Shown piece after piece: positions 1 through 9,900 of a stretch of 14,123 nucleotides of DNA; positions within the stretch are counted from its first letter, which is position 1, and every line of letters begins with the position of its first letter. The stretch is taken from contig NW_003123416.1 in NCBI RefSeq assembly GCF_000003605.2, forward strand, positions 130,944 through 145,066, given 5' to 3'. Origin of the DNA: Saccoglossus kowalevskii. Taxonomy: Eukaryota; Hemichordata; Enteropneusta; Harrimaniidae. The notes beneath the pieces are model-generated. The model was not told the origin of the DNA. It did not search any database and was given only the letters and a program-made list of their open reading frames with translations. A program made the translations under genes and the position numbers.

Positions 1-236
1 ACTCAGGCTCAGAATAAATATGCAGCTTTCGAAATTACCTTCATTTCTCCCCTAATTCATTTACCCCCCAGTGGAGAATTACAATACACATATCGTCGCC
101 GAATTTGCGTTATCCCGTGGTCTTTGAAACAGATTGCAATTAACCTGGTGCAATTTTGCCCCACTACGGGATGTTGGTTGTTATTGGTGGCATAGATATT
201 TGCCTGTGCCTCATAGTTTTTTTTGCATTTTTCGTC
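1..236. other. Left flank of LINE, no gene recognised
   Basis: These bases lie beyond the LINE tail, inside intron 12. A 61-residue minus-strand open stretch (57-242) runs through them but shows no recognisable domain and no VWDE-like cysteine pattern, and splice signals around it do not make a convincing exon. I see nothing else. Confidence 0.4.
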
Positions 237-253
237 CTTCATTCATTCATTCT
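237..253 (-). repeat. ATGA-type tetranucleotide tail of the LINE
   Basis: On the plus strand the bases read as four TTCA/ATTC units, immediately next to the 3' end of the LINE remnant. Short tandem tails replace poly(A) in several LINE groups, so this probably marks the true 3' end of the element. Confidence 0.6.
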
Positions 254-559
254 TGGGGGCACAAGCCGTGGTGGCACTTTCCTGTGCCTACCATCCGTTC
301 CTATTCTTTTGGCCTCCTCCTCCGAGTGTCCAAGCCTGGGCACAGCCTATGCCCCATAACTCGTTGAGAAACTTGCTCATCTGCCTCAGCCATAATGCTC
401 CCGGTCAGCCCAGGCCATCTCCATCGACCAGGATTCCGTGCAGACAGAATTTGGCTGGCAGGGTCATTCCCTGGGAAGTGAGCAGCATGCCCGTAGAACG
501 CAGCTGGCAGTCACGAAACAAGCAGGTGACTCTACCCAATGATTCACCACATGGAGGTT

Positions 560-1711
560 GTCACAAAGGTGTTTAGTCTTTGCCCCAGCCCCTTAGTAAG
601 TGTTCATGCCTCACAAGAATATAGTAAGGCTGAGAGCACAAGGGACTTGAAGACTAAGACCTTTACACCTCTACTCAGATATCATGAACGCCACACATCT
701 TTTTTCAACGATCACATTTTGCGACCTCAGTCTCACAGCTTGCAGAGCTGCTGATTACGCTGCTGAGGTAGACAAACAAATCAGTGACATCCACGTTCCC
801 ACCGTTTGCCGAGACGGACCCGACAGATTTTTCCAAGCTGTCCCTGAATCTTGGTCTTAACCCACAACACACAGTCCAAGCAGTTCGGCCTCCACATTCG
901 TCAAGCACTCCCACTAGAGAATCAACCAACTCGACCAACAATGCAGCATCATCTGCAAAGTCAAAATCAGTTACCTTGACACTTCCAAATAGGACAACCA
1001 GTGCTTTCCATCATACCTCTCATAATCCAGTCCATACAAGTGTTGAAAAGCATAGGAGCCAGTGTGCATCCCTGTCTGACTTCTGCCTCGACAGAAAAAT
1101 AGACAGACACACCACCAGCACACTTAACAGCACTCTCAGTTCCAGAATACAGAGAGGAGATCAGGTCCACTAGAGGGTTCTCCATAGGGCCTCTCTACAC
1201 ACAGAGTTGAAGGCCTTGCCGAAATTAATATAGGTTACTAAGAACCCTCTATTGAATTCCCGCACCAGCTCAGACAGCCATATAGCGCCAAGATACGGTC
1301 AATGGTGGACTGCTTTGGAGTAAAGCCAGACTGCTCAGGGCGCTGATGGAGAAGCAGCTGTTGGCAGATATGGTTCAGAGTAATCCACACAAAGATCTTA
1401 CTGGGTACCAACAGAACCCTCACTCCTCTGTAATTGCTACAGTCCTGGGCATCAACCTTTCCCTTCCAGATACGGACAATTAGTCTCGTTCTCCAGTTAG
1501 TTGGGATGACACCAGTGCTCAACACTGAGCACATCAGTCTGTGCAACCACAACAGGATAACCTCACCTCCAGCCCCGAGCATCCAGGACGGATCCCACAC
1601 AACCCGGGGGTAGTCCCATCCCACAGTCGGCCCAATGCCTTCTGAGTTTCTTCTAAGGAAAGCAGAGAGAGGCCACCTCCAGAGCAGGAGAACCATCAAC
1701 CCTGAGCTCAC
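560..1711 (-). pseudogene. LINE reverse transcriptase region, broken
   Basis: The fingers and palm of a LINE reverse transcriptase are visible in successive frames. They are WRTRLIVRIWKGKVDAQDCS and NYRGVRVLLVPSKIF (about 1390-1510), LLHQRPEQSGFTPKQSTIDR (about 1300-1360), motif A INFGKAFNSV (about 1200-1229), motif B VRQGCTLAPMLFNTCMDW (about 1027-1080), and motif C FADDAA at 942-959. Motif A has Asn (codon 1224-1226) where the catalytic Asp should be. At least three frame changes break the gene. Confidence 0.82.
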
Positions 1712-1812
1712 AGTTTGGAGGGTCGGTCTGGAATAGCTCCTGATAGAATTCGCCCCAGCGAGACCTAACTACAGACTCATCCATCAGCACCCGTCCATCA
1801 GCCGCCTTCACT

Positions 1813-2850
1813 TCAGGACAGTTTTGATTGTTTCAACCGATTACTTAGGTAGAAGCTTTCTGACACTCTCAAGACAGTGGATTTGAAGTATGACCGGAGC
1901 TGATCTGTGTTGCCAAACACACTCAGCACATCCAGCTCCCGACCAAGACCTGCCGCATACTCACCAGCCACGACAGGGTCCCTCAACTGGTGGACATCCA
2001 AACGTGGCACCAAAGTTGTTTTTCTAGGGACCCTGAAATGAAGCCTAAGAGCAGCAACAACAAGCCTATGATTGGTGCTGACTAACTGAGTGCTTCAGAA
2101 CACTCGACAGCTCATGACCATTCTCCATCTCCTATCTACAAGAACACAGTCGATCTCCTTCCTTGTGACGCCATCATAGGAATACCATCACCAGTGTCTA
2201 AAGTTGGGTCTCTGAAACCAGAAACCTGCTATTCACAACCTCTGACTCCTTGCAAAGTCTAGAAGTTGGGAAGCACTTTCGTCCTGGGTTCCAGACTCAT
2301 GGGGCCGACACATGCCTCATAACCATCCTTAATAGTACCAGTGGTAGCATTAACTGGCATCTCTCTCAGGGATGGCATCAACCACCGAATTAAGTTGGGC
2401 ATAGAACGCTTTCTTCACTAAAATGTCACTACTCCCAGTTGTAGCAAACACAGCAGATAGTACACCAACAGTGTAGGTGATGCATAGCAGCATCATACGC
2501 TCGTTGACAGGTGTGACCTGCGATATCATTGGACTCAGTCTATCGGAGATAGCATAAGCAACACCCTCGGTGTGCCTACCAACAGTACGACCAGACTAGA
2601 AATAGGTGTAACCACCTACTCTGATCTCACCGTACCCGGTCTGCGCACCTTGGACAATGCTGCCATGCTTATACCGAGTCAACCAAGCTGCAATGACATC
2701 GCAGGCAAGTGAAAATCCTCTCGAAGTGATAGCACATTCCATACTCCAAGCCAGACATCCCATCTCAGATTCAGCCAAGGCCTTCAATCCCTCAATCTCA
2801 TCTAGTTGGTCACCAGTTAAACTTAAAAATCGTATTCTTTGTTAGAGGTT
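1813..2850 (-). pseudogene. LINE endonuclease region, frameshifted
   Basis: Pieces in different minus-strand frames align to an AP-type endonuclease domain: GYGEIRVGGYTYFWSGRTVG near 2570-2640, then ISDRLSPMISQVTPVNERMM near 2480-2550 and further VKKAFYAQLNSVVDAIPE near 2360-2420. Next comes the segment DGVTRKEIDCVLVDRRWRM near 2110-2170, and downstream VPRLDVHQLRDPVVAGEYA at about 1955-2010. The order is that of a LINE ORF2. No single frame stays open, so no functional enzyme is made. Confidence 0.75.
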
Positions 2851-2960
2851 CGCAATTCATTTCAAAGTCACAACACGGAGGACAAGACATGTTTTACCAG
2901 TGAACATGGCGTTTGCTTAGGTTTGTGTGTGTCGAACGATGATCACCCAACGACCGATGC

Positions 2961-3742
2961 TCACAACTTGAATCCCGCCAATAACAAATATTAACAATAT
3001 TATGATTATAGAATTTTTCAGATATTTTCAATTTTTTCCAATATTCTTTCTAAATTCAAGCAATATATTTCCTAAAAATCAAATACTACCAATTTTATGT
3101 ATTTCCGCATTGAACCTTCAGTCAATTCACGTTCCAGGGCCACTTTGTTTAGCGTATCTGTGCATTATCAGCCAATATACCCTTAATTGCATATGCAAAT
3201 TTTGTGTTTGGACCAATCAAATCAATCAATAATTCATTATTTCTTCATTCATTCATGATTCCTTCATTTATTCATTCATTCACTACTTTTGCAGTCAGAA
3301 TTAAAAACTATATCATCGTCACACAGCGTCGTGTTTCATATGATACTTATGTGACATATTTCAACACATGCTGTTAAAAGACTACGTATAAATACGATGC
3401 TTACTCCTAATACCTAGTCAACACATTTTGACATAAAAGTGAAAATCAATAATTCAATAATATTACATATAATTACATAATAAACTAATTTATCATGGCT
3501 ATGAATTATATATTATTATCTATTATTAGTAGACTGAATTCATCCACTTTGTGTTATCACTGATTGGCTGCTTTCATGACTTCAGTACTTCGCAATGGGA
3601 ACTGACATGCATCAACTGATTCGTACATATTCCCCATACACAATATATAATAGGTAAATGTTGTGATATTCATGTTAAATATCGTCATTTTAGACATGAT
3701 TCACATATACGATACAAACTACTCCAACAAAACTCATCTCAC
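2961..3742. other. Intron 12, part next to exon 12
   Basis: AT-rich DNA without coding potential. It opens with the exon 12 donor at 3741-3742. An irregular ATTC/TTCA tract lies at 3231-3290, an octamer-like ATTTGCATAT (minus strand) at about 3187-3199, and simple AT-rich runs near 3440-3535. The next VWDE exon was expected to the left of exon 12, but nothing here has the required cysteine pattern. Confidence 0.6.
3231..3290. repeat. Imperfect ATTC/TTCA tetranucleotide tract
   Basis: About 60 bases of interrupted TTCA units, the same motif and strand as the LINE tail at 237 and the perfect array at 8437. It may be an old microsatellite or the residue of a LINE 3' tail; no LINE 3' sequence is seen beside it. 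Confidence 0.6.
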
Positions 3743-3997
3743 CTTCCGTCTGCAAAATCCATCTGTTCCGTTACAGACATCGCAATTTTCATTGTAAATA
3801 ATAACAAGAATCTGTGGACTTTCATTCGTGCCATCATTACTGACAGATATCAACGCACCTATCGGTTCCACTGGATCTGCATCACGTCGTCGTCTTCGAG
3901 AAAGTTGATCAACTGGACATTGGATTTCTTCATATGTCTTAAATACACTATCCTCCTTACTGGTTACGTCTTCAATTGTAAAACCCGTTTCCGATAT
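3743..3997 (-). CDS. Exon 12: IPT-like segment with RRRRR site
   Basis: A 255-nt exon of 85 codons, acceptor CTTATTGAAG, donor AAG|GTGAGA, phase 0. It begins ISETGFTIEDVTSKEDSVF and contains ISVSNDGTNES, then VIIYNENCDVCNGTDGFC. SVSNDG...S.....IYxxxC is the VWDE signature after the EGF-like domain. SRRRRRDADP sits in between and looks like a proprotein convertase site. The last visible cysteines open a CxxC...C module that should continue in the next exon, which I could not find in 1-3742. Confidence 0.88.
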
Positions 3998-6900
3998 CTT
4001 CAATAAGTTATAGAAAACGAGTAATTCATAAACTATTCTCATCCAAATTAAAACGAATAACAAAAAAGTAAACAAAAAGAAAAGTTAAATTAAACACATG
4101 GCTTGTCCGGAAAACAATATTTAAATATAACATACATCTATCATATATTCGATATTGTTAATTTAAATAAACCTTATGTATTTGTCAACATTTATGTTAT
4201 ACCTTAATACGTGTCACGTGACAGATCATTGCCTCCACGAATTTATCACCAAAAATCGAGACATGGGAACAACTTTCAAAACTTGTACTACAAAGGCCAT
4301 TCTTATGTCCACGATAGACATCCGGGGCTTCACTGAGCGTAACTGAGCAGTCTGTCCCTCCATACCCATCATTGCATACACATACACCGTCTGTGCAGTC
4401 GCCTTTCCCGTTACAGTCGGCTGGGCACAGGGCTCCGATAATAGCCACAGGGGGCGCTATAACACCATTGTCATTTGCCAGCCAGTGTGTTGTATCTTTG
4501 CTCACGATTTCTTCACACTGGTCTCTAAATAGTGCACTTGAGGACTGCGCTGTGTTCAAGTCATCCAATACCTTCATAAATTGGAACTAGCATATATTAA
4601 TGAGTTCTGGTAAATATGATACAAAAACAGCTATGATTATTATTATAGTAATCACGCAATACATATATATTAATAAATGCAATTATGGGTAATATTTTGA
4701 TTTCAATTTACTCACCTGAATATCGAGAACACAGTTCTCAATAATTATTTCAGTCTCATTCTGGAATAAGACACCTTCACATGCCTTAGCCGTCGCTGAC
4801 CCTAGCACTAAGTCGTTACAATATTCGATGGCAAACTGTTCCGTTATTCCAGAAGGTGTTGGCCATTCAGGTATCTACAGGTGAAATAATCTGTTCTTAT
4901 AAGTCAAATACACATTCTACTGTCTATGTTAGAATCTTTCACTTATAATACGAAACAATATTTGTGTCACAAATGATTTCAAGTTCAAGATTGCGTCAAA
5001 GTACCGAAACCAACCTTTGGTTCGAAATCCTCATCATATGTGAACAATAAATCGTCGTCAATCTCTGTGTGACGTTTGCGTTTATTCGTGCCTTCGTTGT
5101 TACTGTCACTATGTAAATACTCATCTGTTATGTCACAGTATCTGGCATTACATGTGTTAGGTACAATATTAGGTTTACTGGGGCGTCCATTATCTTTACC
5201 ATACTGACACTGAGCATCAACACTACCCCCTTCGGCATTACACGAGCAATACACCTGTGTTGAGTTCTTGCTTTCTGTTTCCGAGTCACAAATTTCACCA
5301 TAGAATAGATTGTTTCCTCTTGGGGTTCTGTGGGATAAATACAAGACACTGTCTTTATAGTTGTGTGTTCTTGGAGTGTGCAGTACAGTGCAGTCTATTA
5401 TAGGAAGGTTATGGAAAGGGAAGAAAAGTAAAGCGAGTCGAAGGAAAGGAAATAGAAGGGAAGTGAAGAGACACAGTGCATTGTATCACTGTATAATGTA
5501 CTATCATTAATCAACATCAAGTGCACTTACCTCCATGTATCAGAAAACTCGTGTGCGTTTGATCTCGCGGGTAGATATTCTCTATTTGCTGAATTGAAAG
5601 GTCCTTTGAGAAAGTCATTGTCGTAATTTCCATCGTAGCTACCACATAGTCCACCATTGAGCCAACCATAGTCATCGGATGCAGGGGAAAGGCATATATT
5701 AATATAGTAGCCTCCACTAGCCTCGACAAATGCACCGTTTGGGAAATGTACCTGAGAGGAAAATGACTGAGTGTTATAAATCAGGCGTCTCCATCATCAC
5801 GTAGCCATCGACTATGAAAACTCACAATTAGATAAGAAAAAAAATGTAAATAAAATCGAAAATCAAAATGAACCTTGATTATATTCATGCTTGTTCTCGT
5901 AACAACTATTGCAATCAAGCATTTGGTTTGTCCAATTATGGAAAAATAAACGTCACTGATAATGATATTACTTTGAATTGTCTGGGTTTGATCTATACAG
6001 AGTGCTCGTAAGTCGGAACTCACCAAAATGGGACAGCAAGAATTATACATTGTTGCCGGAAATATGGAACAGTTTAGTATGATTACTATTATTGTATCGC
6101 TTGATTATGCTACGGTGCACATTGTTATCACATTATATCGCCATACATGCGAACGTGAGAGGCAACATCACATGTACCTTTGTTGACCAATCACAGTGAT
6201 ATATACTCTTATCAAACCTTCTTGATCAAGTTTCCCTCTAAGTTAAAAATCCCCGTAATGTATTTCAGTCTTCTAGGTTTGTTCACATGTGTTTGAATAA
6301 ACTCGCTCCAGTTAGTTTGCTCTACAACTAACTCATGTATGTGTCATGTGTGTATGTGTATAGAAGTAGAAGTGGGGCCAGTGATCCGGGTACACACCAA
6401 CAAAGTTGAACCTTTAATTGTACAACTGGAGACTCACACATGGGGACTCACAATGTTTCATAATTTATATTAATATTTAATCGAATTTAAGTAAAGTTTG
6501 CGAAGCTTCGTTTAGTGAAGGGGAAAAGTATGGTTCAATTTATATTAATATTAATATCATAGTATCATACCTTCCAACGTTACTAAACCTAAGCTTCGCA
6601 AACATTTCCATGTTCAGTCACGGGATACTCAAATTGTATTTATTTAAACCTAATTAAAACGCAATTCTACGTTGTATTGCATTGTAATTGAGTTTAATTA
6701 AACTCCAATTAAAACTCAACCCTATATAGGAACGCGTTCCAATTGAGTTCATATCGCAACTATATTAAAAGTTAATCCAATGTGTGGCGTTACAACTACG
6801 ATAAGACCTGTATGTGTGTATGTGTATGGTTTAAAACGAATAATACGCTTAAATATACGAATTTACATACAAGGTAGACTCGAACTATACGAATATTCTA

Positions 6901-9900
6901 TAATTGAAATTAAGTTCATTCAGAATAAATATTATCACCGTGTTCTCATATACAAATAGTCGTATTAACATATATTTCAACACAGTGCTACCAAATCCGT
7001 GTCAACTCAGTTTAAAGAAAGAAAGGTCGTTAATCCCAGTGTTAAGTCGTTAAATGTATTAACAAACAAATCCTAAAATGATGAACACAATTTTAATATG
7101 ACTTTTTTGTGTTTACTGTTTTGCTTTTTAATATTGAGTTGAGATGTAGTTTATGTGATGATAATATTACAGAGTCGTCCGATTTGAAATATGTACTGAC
7201 TAACTTAAAGGGCGGCAGTCGTCGTGCCGCGTCCTGTTCGATATGGGACTCATAGCGGCGTATACAACGCGTGTAAAATACATTGTTTATTTATATGAAA
7301 TTCGAACACGCGCTGCGCGACGACCACCGCGCTTTAGCAGTCTACGAAGGATAAATAACAAAAATAAATATAATGACAGTTTTTTAAGGGAGGAATTCTA
7401 CTATATGTTTGAAGAAATCTCCGATTCCAATTGTGCATAATACATGTACAGTGGTAGTAGGATTGTATCTGTTCAATGCAAAAGCACCCAGCCCTGATCA
7501 CTCGACCCGGTGTAGGGATTGCACACAAAGTGAACGTTTGTGTTGACTAAACAAAAACAAAACGGTCAAGCTATATATTTTGTCCCTGATTATATGTGTT
7601 ATGCTACTCACTTGGTAATTATATCCACTGTTTGTTCTCACTAATCTGAATCCAGGCGTCATATCACCATTTTGTATTATCTTAATCTTTAACTTGCTAT
7701 ACGTACGGTGGTAGAAGACTCTTTCGCCATTCCGGTAGTATACAACTTCTTCCGCTTGCACTTTGCACCGATCTACGATAATGACGTCATCGTCGGCTCT
7801 GGCGACCAATCCACAATTACAGGCTACACTTCCACACTGTGTCAGACGTGTCTGGATCTTAACAAAAAAATAAACGATGTTTAATCACGGTAACTAGAAA
7901 TCGTGGTTTAATGGAAGCCAAGGAATGGAGCCTGAACACAATTATAGTGATTTAAATAATAAACAGGAGCGCATGCGCACTGAAAGTGCGTAGTTCTTAC
8001 CTCATATGGCAGAAATTCGTGTCGGTAGTACACATATTCTCCTGGCTTGTAAACATCAAAATACCTGAAATAAAAATTTTCCAAGATGAAATTGTCCAAA
8101 TAAATTTGACTCTAATTAGCTACCCATAGCAACGGGTGATCCAGACGCCATAGACATGATAATAAACCATATCAAGCACCAAAATAGTTTTGAAACACCA
8201 TCACAATCGTTTCCACAACGGGCTTAATGAGCCAACACAATAATGTCCATGTTATTGTGTTAGTGTTCGAGTGCACATTGGTAACCTTTGTGCTCATACA
8301 TATGGTATGGTATCAGATTTGTTAATTACATTTTGTAAAATAGAAGCATGAAAAATTATCAGCATATTAATTTAGGTTTGAAATATTGTGTTTTCAGTTC
8401 TGTGCATCTTGATTTTTTTCAGTTTAATTAAACGTTTTCATTCATTCATTCATTCATTCATTCATTCATTCATTCATTCATTCATTCATTCACTTTATAC
8501 TTACGTGCCATCAAATGTGGAGTAATGAGGGTCTCCATTGCCACAACATTTTCTGCTGCTTCGGTCACGGTCATATGTCCTTATCTAGTGGAATATATTA
8601 ATATATTTTTTTCGTTTTTCACTACAATTATGGTAACAGGAACTGCAGAGTGCATCATAACATCATATGTCACAGACAGTAGCATAAAACCGTAGCTTAG
8701 TTGCTGAACGCATGTTTATACCGGCGCTCAGTTTTATTCAAGTCAAATATTTGATTATGAATGACAGAAACGCCATGATACCCAAGAACCCAGAGCATGC
8801 GCGAGAATCTATTATAAGGTCTACGCTCCAATCACTAAATAATTACCCGTCCAAAATATAAACCCACTGTGACGTCACACACGTCATTTACATTTTGATT
8901 TTCAGTCGCAGTTAAAAGTAACAACTATTGTTGTTGTTTTTGTAATACATGTATGTGGTACAACTGGAAACATCGTAGCGCTGCCACTTATTGTGCGTGC
9001 TGACTGCAGCAAAAGTTTGTCATGTACGCGCTTGGTATTGCATCGATTGTGTCCGCACCAAATAATATGTGTTTGATGATTTACATACTTTGTATTTGTA
9101 ACTGAAAAATGTCTTGTATATATGAGGTGGGTGCAGTTGATACCTGATGCAATAGAGACAAGAAATGACTAGTGTTATAACAAAAATACAAAGCTAGTTT
9201 CAACATGCATGCAGCAGACACGTCTACGAGGGGCGTTCAATAAGTAATGGCCTGACCCATTTCCCATAGCAGGAGATTAATGAAACTTGGCACAGTTATT
9301 AGTCTTTCTCTACATAGGAACCACCCAGAGTTATACATTTCTCCCATCGTTTGATGCAACTCTGGACACCGTTTTGTAGAACACCCCAGGTTGGTCCTCC
9401 AACCACGTTGTAACTTCAGAAATCAAGGCTGCATCATCTGGGAAACGCTTTCCTTTCAAAAACAACTTCATGGCTGGGAAGAGATGAAAGTCAGAGGTTG
9501 CAAGGTCAGGAAAGTAAGGGGATGGAAGAGGATTTCATAGCCACACACCCGTGCTTCTGATCAGGGATATGCGAGTTGTGTACTGGAGCGTTGTCCTGCA
9601 GGAGGAGGATACCTTTGCTGATCTTTCCTTCGACTGTATTGACTGGGATTTGATCTCTGGATCAAAGTGATGGACCCAAGTTTCATCCTGTGAAATCAGT
9701 CTTTTGAAAAACTTTGACTCATCTTCTTGGCACATCTCCAATTTCATTCTCGAGCACTTGACGCATTTTTGCTTCTGGAAAGGTGTGAGCAGCCAGGGAA
9801 TCCATCTGGCAGACACATTATGCATATGCAAATGGTAGTTTCCTCAGATCCTGTACTAATCATGGGCTATTTGGCGAACAGTAATGCGTCCATCTTCGAA

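Larger units (their letters stand above)
237..2960 (-). mobile_element. Decayed non-LTR retrotransposon (LINE) in intron 12
   Basis: About 2.7 kb on the minus strand read as a broken LINE pol gene: endonuclease remnants to the right, reverse transcriptase in the middle, and a C-terminal remnant with an ATGA-repeat 3' tail at 237-253. Several frameshifts and stops show that it is dead. It lies in the same orientation as the host gene. The element has an AP-endonuclease-like first domain with VNERMM...TYTVGVLSAVF and an RT with QRPEQSGFT and VRQGCTLAP, the pattern seen in LINEs often annotated as craniofacial development protein 2-like or RNA-directed DNA polymerase. I do not assign a clade. 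The right boundary near 2960 is approximate; no target duplication was found. Confidence 0.85.
5752..7611. other. Intron 7, no exon found
   Basis: A 1.86-kb AT-rich intron between exons 7 and 8. It contains a hairpin-forming inverted repeat at 6490-6612, a palindrome cluster at 6686-6740 and a CpG-rich stretch at 7206-7345. A GTGAGT donor-like site near 6022-6027 follows an open stretch, but no matching acceptor or domain supports an exon, and the protein joins without a gap across the intron. Confidence 0.6.

Noticed and set aside
134-1173. Several plus-strand open frames of 70-130 codons
   Set aside because: They lie antisense to the LINE reverse transcriptase remnants, which explain the sequence much better.
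5781-6050. Possible extra exon in intron 7 ending at a GTGAGT site
   Set aside because: There is no suitable acceptor, the encoded residues match no VWDE segment, and exons 7 and 8 join without a gap in the VWD domain.
8437-8492. TTCA array as the 3' tail of a second LINE copy
   Set aside because: In the LINE orientation the element body would have to begin at 8493, but only 12 bases separate the array from exon 5.
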